A DNA stretch of 64,000 nt from Branchipolynoe longqiensis (GCA_030323885.1 CM059193.1:91947990-92011989); one strand, 5' to 3'. Positions 1 to 11,097 are shown, counted from the first letter of the stretch. A program made the numbers and translations. Notes: generated by a model from the sequence alone, not told the origin.

Positions 1-390
1 CACGACCACACCCTACATCACACCACTCACACGCCACAACCATACACTGCACACACCCCTACACACGACCACACACCACACCCTACATCATACCACTCAC
101 ACCCCACTGCACCCCCCCCCCCCCCCCACACCCCTGTGTGTGACCGACTTACTTGCCCATGCGCGGCTCTCACCAATGGCCAACTTCCTCTTTCTGACTA
201 AAACATCAAACAGCCCCCCCCCCCCCACCCCCCCACGTCAATACGCAACTAAATGACATCCACACCAACAACCCACATCGCCATCCACACAGACCCAACT
301 ACACTCAAACCTCTTTAAATCGACCAACCGTGGGGCCGACTTTAAATAGTAAATTTAGCGAATTAGCCCTCTTCCTATGCGACCGTTTCA
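1..390. other. low-complexity CACACC region with pogo-like fragment
   Basis: Simple CACACC and poly-C sequence with no gene. Positions about 310-345 read 'aacctctttaaatcgacc' and are a decayed end of the pogo-like MITE seen complete at 42025 and 50872. Confidence 0.7.
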
Positions 391-393
391 CAG

Positions 394-834
394 CCAGATA
401 GATGGTTCACAACCAGATGCAGATCGTTCACAACCAGATATATGCTTCATAGCCAGATAGATGGTTCACTACCAGATAGATGGTTCACCACCAGATATAT
501 GGTTCACCACCAGATAGATGGTTCACAACCAGATATATGGTTCACCACCAGATAGATGGTTCACCACCAGATATATGGTTCACCACCAGATAGATGGTTC
601 ACAACCAGATAGATGGTTCACAACCAGATAGATGGTTCACAGACAGACAGATGGTTCACAACCAGATAGATGGTTCACAGCCAGATAGATGGTTCACCAC
701 CAGATAGATGGTTCACAGACCGACAGATGGTTCACAACCAGATAGATGGTTCACAACCAGATAGATGGTTCACAACCAGATAGATGGTTCACAACCAGAT
801 AGATGGTTCACAACCAGATAGATGGTTCACAACC
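394..834. repeat. 19-bp tandem repeat (CCAGATAGATGGTTCACAA)
   Basis: About 23 head-to-tail copies of a 19-bp unit, with variants CCAGATATATGG and a few copies beginning GACAGACAGATGG. The period is read directly. The open frames crossing it are by-products of the repeat. Confidence 0.95.
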
Positions 835-872
835 ACCAGCCTCACGCACGCCGCTGTCCGTGCAGCAGGTGT

Positions 873-921
873 GCCGACCGACCGACCGACCGGCCAACCG
901 ACCGACAGACCGGCCGACCGA
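873..921. repeat. CCGA/CCGG tetranucleotide repeat
   Basis: Imperfect (ACCG)n microsatellite directly after the 19-bp satellite. Confidence 0.85.
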
Positions 922-944
922 ATCGTTTGGGACCGAAATAAAGC

Positions 945-1175
945 GATCGATAGGACGGGATGGCCGAATGAGTTGAGCATCCGTCTCCCGTGTTGGTAGA
1001 TCGTGGGATCGTGGGTTCAAACCCTGGTCGACTCAAACCAATGACTTAAAAATTGATACTTGTCGCTTCGTAGCCAGACGCTCAGCATTATTAGGATAGA
1101 GCAAGGAGCAGTGGAATGAGGAAGACCAATCGTCCACGATTGAAATTTCCCCCGCTTAACCAACTAATCTACCCC
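945..1175 (+). repeat. SINE-A, variant with gaagacc tail
   Basis: The tRNA-like head GGGATGGCCGAATGAGTTGA contains a Pol III A-box-like stretch, followed by a B-box-like GGTTCAAACCC. Then comes the SINE-A body (ATTGATACTTGTCGCTTC) and a tail beginning GTGGAATGAGGAAGACC. The same tail ends SINE-D, a family with a different head. Confidence 0.85.
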
Positions 1176-1186
1176 CGCCAAAATTG

Positions 1187-1241
1187 ATATATATAGGGGA
1201 TCGGTCGATTTGTGGAGGTGGTCGGTTAGAGAGGTTTTACT
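1187..1241 (+). mobile_element. pogo-like MITE, right end only
   Basis: Matches the right terminal part of the copies at 42025-42205 and 50872-51037, ending GGTTAGAGAGGTTTTACTG. Truncated against the SINE-A copy. Confidence 0.75.
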
Positions 1242-1796
1242 GCACGACTGAAGCACGAGTGACCATTGTGTGCATCAAGTCCTCTTTTCTTTAAATGGCC
1301 GGCTCACTTTGGGAAGATGGGGCCGGTGGTGTTATTTCATACGGTCATGTGACTTATTTATACAGGTTACCGCAGTGTGTGTGAGTATATATAAACATAT
1401 AGGTAATTTTCGCCGTGACTGACATAGATAGTGAAGAGGTTGTAGTAAGGGAGGCTGAGGCCGATAGGGGGCGCCACCGTCAACATTATGCGGAGAGAAT
1501 ATAATTATACATATATATATATATGTAGGTGGGGGCGTGCAGTGGTGCGTGCACAGATGTGTGGCGCCCCCCAACGGATCTGAGTGTGAGTAGGATGGAA
1601 GTGTAGGTGAATAGATAGGCTCCTCCAGTCGATGGCTGAGGGAGCAGTTAGAGCTGAGGATCAGACAGAAGCTTCCAGCCTTATTATATTCGTATAATGG
1701 CTTATACAGCATATATACTAATATATATTTGTATATATCTATATATATTTATATATATTGTATATCATTATGTCTGAGGTCTATGTATCTATATAT

Positions 1797-1838
<42 letters not shown>

Positions 1839-2630
1839 TTACGGTACACAAATAACATAAAGGAGAGAGAATGATTTGGGTGTGCAATTTAATCTTTTTT
1901 TGTAATGACTAAAGTGTATTTTATTCATCGAATAATATCTCTTGTCAGCGCTAGAGCACTGGTCTTCCGGCCACACAGTACAATTCCTTGATACATAAAT
2001 GAAACTATCGGTTGTAATAGTAACTACATGCAAATCCTGCTTAATACTAAAAGTATTATACATTTTATAAATGAAGTATCAACTGTAGTAGTAACTGTGT
2101 ACAATTCCAGTCCAATAAAAGTATAATGCATTCCGTGAATATGCATTGCATGGCTCTAGAATTGTCTTCAAACATTTTTTTCCTTCTTTGTATCACTGGC
2201 TCAGGGATTAATAGCCCTGGCCCTAAAAAATAGAAAAAAAATCCTCTAATGTGTGTGGTTCGAGGGGGGCCATGCCCATCAATTACCCGAACGCTGGGGG
2301 GGGGGCGCCACCAATGCGCCAAGAAGGAATAAATATATCCAGTATATGTTCCGGTCGCAAGTGACAGTAGTAGCGGCGGAAGTATGGTCAGGCGGTGGTG
2401 GAGCCACTGGTACCCGTATGAGTAGGAAACAAATAGATGCAGAGAGCCCATTGGCCAATAATATAATATCGGAATAACATAATACAGTGTAATAAAGACA
2501 TAGAAATTCCCTTACGCGGCTTTATACTCGCATAATGCTTATACATCACATAATGCGTTACACATAACATATATTTATGCTACACAACTAACATAAAGGT
2601 GAGAGAATGGAGGTGGGTGTGTAATTTAAT
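1242..2630. other. gene-free repeat and simple-sequence stretch
   Basis: AT-rich DNA with a (TA)n tract at about 1797-1835. A medium-copy repeat at about 1905-2135 is found again at 31400-31560 and 32011-32060. I see no credible exon; the frames here lack conserved features. Confidence 0.6.
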
Positions 2631-2631
2631 C

Positions 2632-2760
2632 ACTGGCTCACGAGGCGAATTGCTAAGGCGGTCGCCCCAGCATGGCAGAAGTGGGGGTTCGAATTCCGCT
2701 CTAGGTAGAGTATCCAATTTTTTGGCAACCCCGCTCCTTGACTCTGGTGCCATGACCAGG
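2632..2760 (+). repeat. tRNA-like SINE (SINE-B related)
   Basis: A tRNA-like head carries a B-box-like GGGTTCGAATTCCGCTC and ends in the phrase 'ctctaggtag', resembling SINE-B copies at 34563 and 42650. The A-box half differs from SINE-B, so this may be a separate subfamily. Confidence 0.5.
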
Positions 2761-2982
2761 ATGTTGTACATGGACTTGAACCGGCCCTGTGTTTATAATG
2801 GAAGTGTGCTACCTGGATATTTGTAACCGTAAGTATGAAACATACAACAGCATGGGCGCAACTGGCAATTCAATTCAATACTTTATTTCAGACTCAGCAT
2901 TATGGTAGTTACATACATAACTTGGTCCATAGTATTAGTACGTACATATCAAAATAAATGTGAATAACATACAAGTAATAGT

Positions 2983-5199
2983 ATCATCATCATCATCATG
3001 CTCTCGGTCGCGATGCGACAAAGACTGCTTTCATTACTTGACTGTCACTCTCCATTTAGCTCTCTGCTGTGAGAGTTGCGTCCATGAGTCGGTCTTAATG
3101 TCTCTCAGCTTCAGGTTTCTCTTGATGGTATCCCTGAACCGGAGACGAGGGCGCCCTCTCTTTCTGTAGCCAGAAGACAGTTGAGAATAGAGGATCTGCT
3201 TTGGTAGCCTGTCTGATGACATCCTCATGAGGTGTCCAGTCCACCGGAGATTCTTTTTGATCAGAAGATCTTCCATAGAGGGCAGCCCCATCCGTTCGAG
3301 TATTTCCTTATTCGTCACTTTGTCCTTCCAGGTTAGCCTCATGATTGAACGCAGATGTCGCATCATGAAGGCATGCAGCTTTTTCACCTGCCGTCTGTAC
3401 ACTGTCCAGGCCTCAGCTCCGTATAGTAGGGTGGATAGCACGATTGCGCGGTAGATCTTACCTTTGACCCGAATGGACACATGGTGGTTGTTCCAGAGTC
3501 TCTGGCGTAGTCGGCCAAAAGATGCGCTAGCCTTGGCCATCCTCCTCTGTATCTCAGCGTCAATGCGTCCATCACTTGATATAGTGCTTCCGAGATAGGT
3601 GAATTCCGGAACAGAGTTCAGCTTGTTTCCGTCAACCATGATCTCCTCCTCTCGGGTTCTTGTAGAGTTGGGTTGGTACAGCACCTCCGTCTTCTTGATG
3701 TTAATTTTCAGGCCAAACTTCTTTGATGCATCGGAGAAAGCGTCCACTATTTTCTGGGTCTCTTCAGCAGAGTGGGCAACCAGTGCACTGTCATCTGCGA
3801 ATAGTAGCTCTCTCACCAGTATCTGAGTAGTCTTGGTCTTCGCTCTGAAGTGTGCGACATTGAATAGGTCAGCGCTCTGTCTGGACTGTATATAGATGCC
3901 ATCCCCCATGTCTCGGAAAGCCTCGTCTAGCATTGCTGATAGGAAGATGGAGAAGAGCGTGGGGGCCAGTACACAACCTTGCTTGACCCCATTGGTAACC
4001 CCGAACGATTCCGAGACTTCCCCTCCAGCACTAACGTTCGCCATCATTCCTGTATGTAGAGCCTCGATCATAGTTGTGAACTTCTCTGGGCATCCATACT
4101 TCCTCAGTAGCTGCCATAGCCCGGTCCTCCCGACTGTATCAAATGCCTTAGTGAAATCGACAAATACCATGTACAGTGGTCGGTCCTGCTCAATGCACTT
4201 TTCTTGTAGCTGTCGGAGACAAAATATCATATCCACAGTGCTCCGGTTACCTCTGAAGCCACACTGTGACTCTGGAACTACACCAGGTGTTATGTGAATA
4301 GATAGTCTGTTGAGTAGGATCCTGGCGAAGATCTTCCCTGCTATGGAAAGAAGAGAGATTCCTCTATAGTTCCCACAGTCTGTTCGATCACCTTTCTTGT
4401 AGATGGTTACAATGCTGGCATCCTTCCATGCTTGGGGTACAGAACCCTCCTCCCAGGCATTGGTGATTAGTTGGTGCAGTCTGTTGAGCAGATTGTCTCC
4501 TCCATGCTTCCATACCTCGGCAGGAATTCCATCACCCCCAGGTGCTTTGCCATCTTTCAGGCTGGCGATTGCTCTAGCCATCTCATCCATGGTTGGAATC
4601 TCATCGAGGCATGTTTTGGTAATGCGCTGCTGGATGTTGTTCAGAGCTTCGTGATCTATGTCACCAGGGACGTTGAGTAGCTTCTGGAAGTGTTCGCTCC
4701 ATCTTGCCACAACTCTCTTGCTGTCGGAAAAGGTCTCCGTTCCATCTGTTGATTTCAGGTGAACAGCTCCCTTCTTCACGGGTCCCCACACTTCCTTCAG
4801 TCCGCTGTAGAAGCCCTTCATGTTGTTTCTGTCTGCAGCTCTCTGCAGCTCCTCTGCCTTCATTTCCCACCAGTCTGACTTCAATGCATGGGTGCATTTT
4901 TGTAGCAATCTGCAGGCATCTTTGTATGCTGCAGTGGTGGATCTAGTGTTCCTGGTCTGCAACACTCTCTGGTGGGCTTGGTCTCTTCTGCTCATAAGAT
5001 TCTGTAGCTCCTGATTGTTGGGGTCGAACCAGTCCTGATGTTTTCTGTCTGGCTTGCCGAGATAGGTTTTAGCTGTGTTGTATACAACCTGCTGCAACGC
5101 TGCCCATTCCTCGTCTGGTGTTGGGCTTTCCTTCTCCTCCCATTGTGCGAGAGCACTGTCCATCTCCCGCTCGAAGCTCTCCCTGTGACTGATGGTCAT
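2983..5199 (-). mobile_element. 5'-truncated non-LTR retrotransposon (LINE)
   Basis: The element ends, on the minus strand, in a GATGATGATGAT tail at 2999-2983, the same tail as the copy at 53761-54073. The reverse transcriptase frame is intact, but the endonuclease half expected upstream is missing: beyond 5199 the minus strand has stops and no endonuclease-like sequence. This is therefore a 5'-truncated insertion. I could not find an unambiguous target duplication. Confidence 0.9.
3034..5199 (-). CDS. LINE reverse transcriptase (ORF2 C-terminal part, uninterrupted)
   Basis: This 721-codon frame encodes the RNA-directed DNA polymerase that copies LINE RNA at a nicked target. Visible RT blocks, by residue, are: KAPGGDGIPAEVW at about 218-230; GNYRGISLLS at about 276-285; QCGFRGNRST at about 312-321; the catalytic FVDFTKAFD at about 346-354 (Asp348, Asp354); GVKQGCVLAP at about 404-413; and FADD at about 467-470. 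The C-terminal part has the YLGS, LLYGAEAW and LRWTGHLMRM blocks seen in an animal LINE group often annotated near RTE. I do not assign the clade. The N-terminal endonuclease is absent. No stop or frameshift interrupts the frame, so the copy is young or recently fixed. The Met at 5199 is simply the first in the surviving frame, not a native start. Confidence 0.9.
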   Translation of the reverse strand: MTISHRESFEREMDSALAQWEEKESPTPDEEWAALQQVVYNTAKTYLGKPDRKHQDWFDPNNQELQNLMSRRDQAHQRVLQTRNTRSTTAAYKDACRLLQKCTHALKSDWWEMKAEELQRAADRNNMKGFYSGLKEVWGPVKKGAVHLKSTDGTETFSDSKRVVARWSEHFQKLLNVPGDIDHEALNNIQQRITKTCLDEIPTMDEMARAIASLKDGKAPGGDGIPAEVWKHGGDNLLNRLHQLITNAWEEGSVPQAWKDASIVTIYKKGDRTDCGNYRGISLLSIAGKIFARILLNRLSIHITPGVVPESQCGFRGNRSTVDMIFCLRQLQEKCIEQDRPLYMVFVDFTKAFDTVGRTGLWQLLRKYGCPEKFTTMIEALHTGMMANVSAGGEVSESFGVTNGVKQGCVLAPTLFSIFLSAMLDEAFRDMGDGIYIQSRQSADLFNVAHFRAKTKTTQILVRELLFADDSALVAHSAEETQKIVDAFSDASKKFGLKINIKKTEVLYQPNSTRTREEEIMVDGNKLNSVPEFTYLGSTISSDGRIDAEIQRRMAKASASFGRLRQRLWNNHHVSIRVKGKIYRAIVLSTLLYGAEAWTVYRRQVKKLHAFMMRHLRSIMRLTWKDKVTNKEILERMGLPSMEDLLIKKNLRWTGHLMRMSSDRLPKQILYSQLSSGYRKRGRPRLRFRDTIKRNLKLRDIKTDSWTQLSQQRAKWRVTVK

Positions 5200-5440
5200 A
5201 GTATGAATACTACAATACTAACCATTATCCAAATGTTGGTCTACCTCCAGTAGTTTGTACCAATGCTTCCATATGGCAGACGTAAATCTGAGATCACTCT
5301 CTCCTATTTTCAAAAGTCCCTGTATTATATTAGCATTTTCTGACTTGTCAAGTCTAGAGTAATAAATTTGAATATTAGATTCCTGATAACAACCTGGAAG
5401 GCTACCGGATCAATATTGACAAACAGCTGACTAGCACTAT
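5200..5440. other. no feature seen
   Basis: AT-rich sequence between the LINE and a SINE-A head. No exon or repeat recognised. Confidence 0.5.
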
Positions 5441-5444
5441 CAAG

Positions 5445-5528
5445 TCATTGGTTTGACGGGGCTGGGATTCAAAATCCAGTCCTTCCGCACAGGAAGCCTT
5501 CGCTCTACCGATTCGGCCACCGCGTCCG
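5445..5528 (-). repeat. SINE-A head fragment
   Basis: Reverse complement of the tRNA-like head; it ends GATTCGGCCACCGCGTCCGG, as at 6903 and 16568. The body is missing. Confidence 0.8.
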
Positions 5529-5633
5529 GTGGAATTATTCTGATATATATGAAGTTATTTTTCTATAATAAACCTTCTCGACCTCACCAAAGAAACAGAA
5601 GAGAAAAAAAAAGAGTTATGAATGAAGGGTCAA

Positions 5634-6420
5634 AATAGACCTTTTCCACAGACCATGCACAGCGAACTGCTACCCACAATGTTAGTTCTTCCTCTGATAT
5701 CAGTGGGTGGGATAGTTGTGGAAATCCTCTATAACGTATAAGAACTCTACCGGGCGGGGTGGTCGAACCCTGTAGAGCACAAGCCTCCCGTGTGGAAGGT
5801 CGGGCGTTCAATTCCCGGTTGAGTCAAACCAATGACTTATAAAATTGATACTTGTCACTACCAAAGACCTTATAACACTAAGACCGCTCACTCCCTATCT
5901 CTCCCATGGTAATGTAAATTTCGCAGTGCCATCTTGTGGTGGGTTTGATCAGCCCAGCTGCTGGCTGGTGTTTCACATGTAAACACATACAAGCCGAGAG
6001 GGTGAGTTACAATTTTTAAAAGAGAGATTGCCTGTCATTTGGATTTGGCCGATTGTTGCGCCTACTGCCTGGTCCCCACCTCCCACTGCCCCGCCCTCCC
6101 TTTATAAAGTTGCCAGAAGTGTGCACTGACACAAGTCGGAACCCGTCCTGATATGACCTTAGATGTTGCCAGGAGGTAAAACTCCAACAACTAACCTATA
6201 AGACCCTTTCCACAGAGCATGCTGCACCCTGAGCTGCTGCTCACAACATTAGTTCTTGCCACTGCCATCAGAGGGCAGGTTGGTGGTGGTAATCATCTAT
6301 AGATCTACGAGACCTTTTCCCACAAAGCATGTTGCATGGTGAGCTGTTACGCGCTAGAGTAGTTCTTAAGTCAGTGGGCTGGTTGGTGGTGGAAAGCGTC
6401 TATTCTACGACGATAGCCTG
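5634..6420. repeat. three copies of a ~105-bp repeat
   Basis: Units begin near 5634, 6199 and 6309 with the phrase 'agaccttttccacagagcatg' and end near 'ggttggtggtggaaatcctctat'. The last two are directly adjacent. A SINE-A head (5750-5860) and a hAT-like MITE arm (5863-6000, related to 46617-46986) lie between copies 1 and 2. Confidence 0.7.
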
Positions 6421-6595
6421 CGCTGATATGTGCCCACGTGGGCTCATCTGAAGATGGGGAGGAGGCACTTTGAGATTACCGCGAGGGGGCGTGCCTGTTT
6501 GAAGATGTTGCTGAGAGGTGACACTGATGGAGTGTGATTCAGTGCAAAGATCAACTGATTCAACTAGGAGTGAATTCCTGCTAATATGTTTGTTT

Positions 6596-6905
6596 GTTAG
6601 TTGTTTCACGTCCTAGCAACATCTAAGGTCATATCGGGACGGGTACCGACTTGTGATGGTGTGCACTCATGGTAACTTTATAGTGCTGCCCCAATGGGAA
6701 ATCAGGCTGCTGGCACCATGACCCAATATCCCACTCAATCACATTATCCTGACACTGAGCTAACCAGTCATTGCCCTATCCTATTAATGCCGAGTGCCAA
6801 GTATCAATTTTAAAGTCATCGGTTTGACTCGACCGGGAACCAACCTCCCTACCTTCCGCACGCGAGCCCCTGCGATCTACCGATTAGGCCACCCTGCCCG
6901 GTCCT
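6596..6905 (-). repeat. SINE-A, near full length
   Basis: On the minus strand the order is: head (GGCCTAATCGGTAGATCGC); a linker with GAGTCAAACC; the conserved body with CACTATAAAG and CACAAGTCGGTACCCGTCC; and an end at GATGTTGCTAGGACG. This is the reference structure for the family in this window. Confidence 0.85.
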
Positions 6906-7080
6906 TCTAATATGTGCCTCATAGTTACACACTGAAAAGTGTACATTTAGGAAAAATCATGAACACATTCCACTTCCACTATGTACAGATGAAATGCGAC
7001 CACTCCAACCGCTGGAAGACCAGTGCCCCGGCGCTGACAAAATATGTATTCAGATGAATACAAATATTTACCCAAAAAAA

Positions 7081-7590
7081 AGAGACAGGATGCCAGCACC
7101 ATGACCTGATATCCCACTCAGTCACAATATCCTGATACACATACTGAGCTAACCAGTCCTTGCCCCATCCTATTAAAGTTACATAGTCCGATGATTTTGA
7201 GTTTCTGTTGTTTCCTGAGATAAAGATATTAGGTTGATCATTATAATCTACCTTACATTAGATTGAAGTAACTTTTATTTTAAATGGCTAACTTTTGAGA
7301 TATTTGAAGTGCAAATGTGGGAAATTAATTTTGGCAAGCTTGCCAAAACCCGAACACCATAGGCTTCTGCAGTAACAGGTTCTATTAAATTGACTCAGTA
7401 TCCCCTTATATGTGATGACAAATACTTAATAAGTGCACCACTATCTAAAAGTTAGACATGCAGAATCAAATCTAGATAATTGTTTTTGTTTTGAAATTTG
7501 ATGGTTTGATCGGACTATGCAGCTTTAATGCCGAGGATCAGACTAGGTAGCGGCAAGTATTAATTTTGTAAGTCATTGGCTTACAACTGT
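7081..7590 (-). repeat. SINE-A interrupted by a TTAA MITE
   Basis: The SINE-A body at 7081-7176 and its continuation at 7525-7590 are split by the MITE at 7177-7524. Intact SINE-A copies read CCTATTAATGCCGAG here, so the MITE landed in TTAA and duplicated it. Confidence 0.85.
7177..7524. mobile_element. MITE family M1 (TTAA target, AGTTGCATAGTCCGATG ends)
   Basis: Terminal inverted repeats are AGTTACATAGTCCGATG and ATCGGACTATGCAGCT, flanked by TTAA at 7173-7176 and 7525-7528. The interior is about 348 bp and holds no coding sequence. A TTAA target is typical of piggyBac and Kolobok groups; the window does not decide between them. Confidence 0.9.
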
Positions 7591-7595
7591 CGTTG

Positions 7596-8036
7596 GGGTG
7601 ATGAAAATGGGAAATATTGCGCCTAGGGTCCCTGATATCAACACACTACCCATGCCTACCTGTCTATGTGGTTACTTGCCTGAGAGGTCAGTGCCGACTA
7701 CTACACTCGTCCCCTGGAATTGTAAGTCTTTTAATGCTTACAATTACATACATACAGGCAATGCACTAACACATACATACACAGGGTAGGTTCAACAACC
7801 ATACAGCGCATAGCTTGTACAGGATCATGGTCATGGAACCAGTGTCGTGGGGGTGATGAAAATGGGAAATATTGCGCCTAGAGCAGGACTCGAACCCACA
7901 TCTCTTGGCATTCCAGGCCAGTGTGCTAACCATTACACCACCTAGGCTCCCTGATATCAACTCACTACCCATGCCTACCTGTCTATGCGGCTACTTGCCT
8001 GAGAGGTCAGTGCCGACTACTATACAACCATGCCGG
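7596..8036 (-). repeat. SINE-B with duplicated tail
   Basis: The tRNA-like part at 7846-7962 (minus) carries A-box-like GGTGTAATGGTTAGC and B-box-like GTGGGTTCGAGTCCTGC. The tail phrase 'gcctacctgtctatg' occurs twice (7650 and 7970), so two copies lie in tandem, the left one lacking its head. Confidence 0.75.
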
Positions 8037-8177
8037 GATTTCAAACAGCTAACCTTCTAGAAGTTCTACATGAGAAAGAAGACTGTGCTCTTCCCAATTC
8101 GGACACAGCGTCCAGTGATGGTGTACGCTGGACATTAGTTGGATATAAATTTAGTGGGTCATGACCCATTTCCCAGA

Positions 8178-8523
8178 CGGGATGGCCGAATGAGTTGAGT
8201 GTCTGTCTCCCGTTTTGGGATATCGTTGGATTCGAACCCATAGGTTCGAACGCTGGTCGATTCAAACTGATGACTTAACAATTCATACTAACCTCTTGTT
8301 GCTTCCTAGCTTGGTGTTCGGTATTAATAGGATAGAGCAAGGACTGGTTGGCTCAGTGTCAGGATAATGTGACTGAGTGTGATATCAGATCATGGTGCTG
8401 GTGGCCTGGTCTCCCTGTGGGGCAGCACTATGAAGTCGACATGAGCTGCACTGTCACAAGTCGGTACCCATGCTGATATGACCGTAGATGCTGCCAGGAC
8501 GTAAAACTCCAACAACCAACCAT
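8178..8523 (+). repeat. SINE-A, full length
   Basis: Head GGGATGGCCGAATGAGTTGA, B-box GGTTCGAACGC, body, and tail ending CTCCAACAACCAACCA. Confidence 0.85.
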
Positions 8524-8682
8524 CTACATGAGAAGCCTGTGCTCTTTCCGATTCGGCTCAGCGTTCAGTGACGTGTATGCTAGACTTCAGTTGTATTTAA
8601 ATTTAGTGGGTCATGACCCAGTTCCCACATCGGGTGTCTGAAAGGTAGAAGAAAAGGACCCCCCTCCGGGGGACTCGTCTGT

Positions 8683-9002
8683 TGTCTGTTGTTTTACAAC
8701 CTAGCAACATCTAAGGTAAAATCAGGACGGGTACCAACTTGTGACAGTGCGCACTCGTGGCGACTTAATAGTGCTGCCCCACTGGGAGATCAGGCAGTCA
8801 CACTATCCTGACAATGAGCCAACCAGTCCTTGCCATATCCTAATAATGCTGAGCGCCTGGCTAGGAAGCGACAAGTATCAATTTTTAAGTCATTGGTTTG
8901 ACTCTACCAGGGTTCAAACCCACGATCCCATGGGTTCGGATCCCGTGATCTCCCAAAGCAGGAGACGGACGCTCAACTCATTCGGCCATCCCATCTGGTC
9001 CC
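8683..9002 (-). repeat. SINE-A, full length
   Basis: Opposite in orientation to the copy at 8178, so the two could form a long hairpin. Confidence 0.85.
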
Positions 9003-9193
9003 CCTCCGGGGGATGCCGGCCCACATATCAGACAACCAGGTAGTCACTAACCCCCTGGTGTGTGTAGTTATGTGTCATGAGGTTGGATGGGGTGTACGAA
9101 CAAACGGAAGACTCTGCCTAGGGCGGTACTCCATCCCACACTTCTGCCATTTCGGCTGAATATCCTAACCATATGTGTCAGAAGAGACAAACC

Positions 9194-9320
9194 GGGTGCG
9201 GTGGCCTAATCGGTAGGTCGGGAGTTCGGTTCCCGGTCGAGTCAAACCAATGACTTATAAAAGTGATACTTGTCGCTTCCTAACCTGGTGTTTGGCATTA
9301 ATAGGATAGGGCAAAGACTG
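9194..9320 (+). repeat. SINE-A, 3' truncated
   Basis: The head GGGTGCGGTGGCCTAATCGG and first half of the body are present. The match stops at 'gactggttaac'. Confidence 0.75.
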
Positions 9321-9334
9321 GTTAACACATAGGC

Positions 9335-9941
9335 ACAACCAGAACGGCTGCTGCAATCATAGCATTAAATCCAGAAACCTGCGCAATTGCGGCGGATCCC
9401 GTCAAACCATTAATGCTCATGCTCAGCTGAATTGTAGAATGTGCAGTTTGGTGGGTGGTTGCATAGTTTGATGCTTTGAAATTTCTGCCATTGGGACGAT
9501 GTCAATCATATACCGATGTATATGTGATGTTGGATATTCGATGCTACTTTGTCAATTCGATAAATATAAATCAAATTAACCTTCTACAAAATAATATTTT
9601 GTTAAAAACCCTAGTGCCACGGGCCTATGGCACCAATTCGTTCCCAGAATGTTCACAACCCAAACAGAAATACCTACCTACAGCTCTGTCAGGTTCCAGG
9701 ATTAGTAGGTCATCTCACATCACATGGTCACCACGAGATGACCATCTGGGTCATAGCCACAGGACTTTTAGCAAGCTTGTCGAAATTATTTTTGGTTCTT
9801 TCAGCTCAAATTGCTTCAAAACTAGTCATTTGTCATCAAAATGACTCTGGGCTAATGATTTGTATCTCATAACGATCAATTTGATATATTTATCTAACAA
9901 ATATGACAAAAATTCAAACGCCATCGGACCATGCAACTTCA
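9335..9941. mobile_element. MITE family M2 fragment with neighbouring repeats
   Basis: The right end CATCGGACCATGCAACTT at about 9925-9941 matches M2 ends at 27004 and 28036. The segment 9620-9880 (phrase 'ggattagtaggtcatctcaca') recurs at 26750-26900. Positions 9335-9480 recur at 27010-27480 and, inverted, at 24140-24305. Confidence 0.7.
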
Positions 9942-9989
9942 AGTAAAAAAAAGTGTTCAGCCAACTGGAGGAAGATTAAATAGTGCACT

Positions 9990-10085
9990 GGGGCTTAGCA
10001 TCCGAAGACCCAGACTTGAGGTCACGAAACACTCATTTTTCTTTCGAGTGACAGATTCATGGAACAATCTTCCAGACCAAGTGGT
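9990..10085 (+). pseudogene. LINE reverse transcriptase C-terminal scrap
   Basis: One frame reads RRPRLEVTKHSFFFRVTDSW followed by NNLPDQVV, the pattern (RxxxxxxxFFxRVxxxWNxLP) at the C terminus of CR1/L2-like and related LINE proteins. Compare FGFRVVDLWNDLPESVV in the fragment at 52993. It is cut by an M1 MITE inserted at 10085. Confidence 0.6.
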
Positions 10086-10088
10086 TAA

Positions 10089-10434
10089 AGCTGCATAGTC
10101 CGATGAAATATCAAATTTTCCAAACCAAAACATTGATCTAAATGTGATTCTAGATATCTAACTTAGATACTGGTGCACTTATTAAACATTTGTCACCACA
10201 CAAAAGGGGATGCCGAGGCAATTGAATAGAACCTGTTACTGCAAAAGCCTAAGGGGTCAGAGTTTTGGCATGCTTGACAAAATTAATTTTGCATTGTTCC
10301 ACTTCAAATATCTCAAAAGTTACCCACTTAAAATAAAAGTTACTTCAAGCTAAAGTAAGGTACATAATAACGATCAACCTAGTGTATTTATCTCAGAAAA
10401 TTTCAGAAACTCAAAACCATCGGACTATGCAACT
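10089..10434. mobile_element. MITE family M1
   Basis: Ends AGCTGCATAGTCCGATG and CATCGGACTATGCAACT, flanked by TTAA at 10085-10088 and 10435-10438. Confidence 0.9.
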
Positions 10435-10661
10435 TTAAACCAATCCTAGCAGCATTTGAGAGAAGGCCGGATAGACATTGGCGAGGACACTGACAATTAT
10501 ATTACTTCAAAGTATGTGTGCACAAAAAACTAGTGGTTCTTTTTATCATAATAAGCTGGCATTACAGGCCCAATGAAGCCTAGATCAGCCAGAAGAGGAT
10601 CTGTAAGTTAATCTGTAAGAGTGGTAAAACGAAAGATTGCATAAGTCGGAGAGGCTCATAA

Positions 10662-10980
10662 GGCCTCAGTCACACTATGGTTTGGGACCACTTGAGACCA
10701 CTTTTTGATCAATTTGCGACCAAAAACCGGCGACCTCCTTGTGACCAAAGTATAAAAAAGAGGCGGGAAAAATATTGGTTGGCAATCGGTTGTCGACATC
10801 CAGGCGACCATTTTGGTCATAAGGAGGTTGCGGGTTCTGCACCAAAAACCTTCTGCGACCAAAATGGTCACAAGGAGGTCACCAACCACTTTCAGCAGTC
10901 GCCAACTGACCTGCGACCAGTCGGTCGTTGGCTAGCAAATTGGTTCAAAAAATGGTCGCAAGCCATAGTGTGACTGGGGG
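10662..10980. mobile_element. CTGTCACA-type element, GGTCGCAAGG dialect
   Basis: Inverted ends GGCCTCAGTCACACTATGG and CCATAGTGTGACTGGGG. TAA precedes the left end; the right flank is A-rich. The interior consists of degenerate GACCA/GGTCGCAAGGAGG words in both orientations. No coding capacity. Confidence 0.8.
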
Positions 10981-11097
10981 AAAAAAACAAAAAAGACAAA
11001 CATAATCGATAGCAATAATAATAATAATAATAACACAAATGATGACAATAAACGGCTGCATTACTGTAAACGCTAAAACTGTGAAAATGCTACTCAC

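Noticed and set aside
394..834. Possible CRISPR-like array of regularly spaced repeats
   Set aside because: Head-to-tail 19-bp satellite without unique spacers, in animal DNA.
4403..5253. Plus-strand frames opposite the LINE
   Set aside because: Antisense shadows of the intact reverse transcriptase frame.
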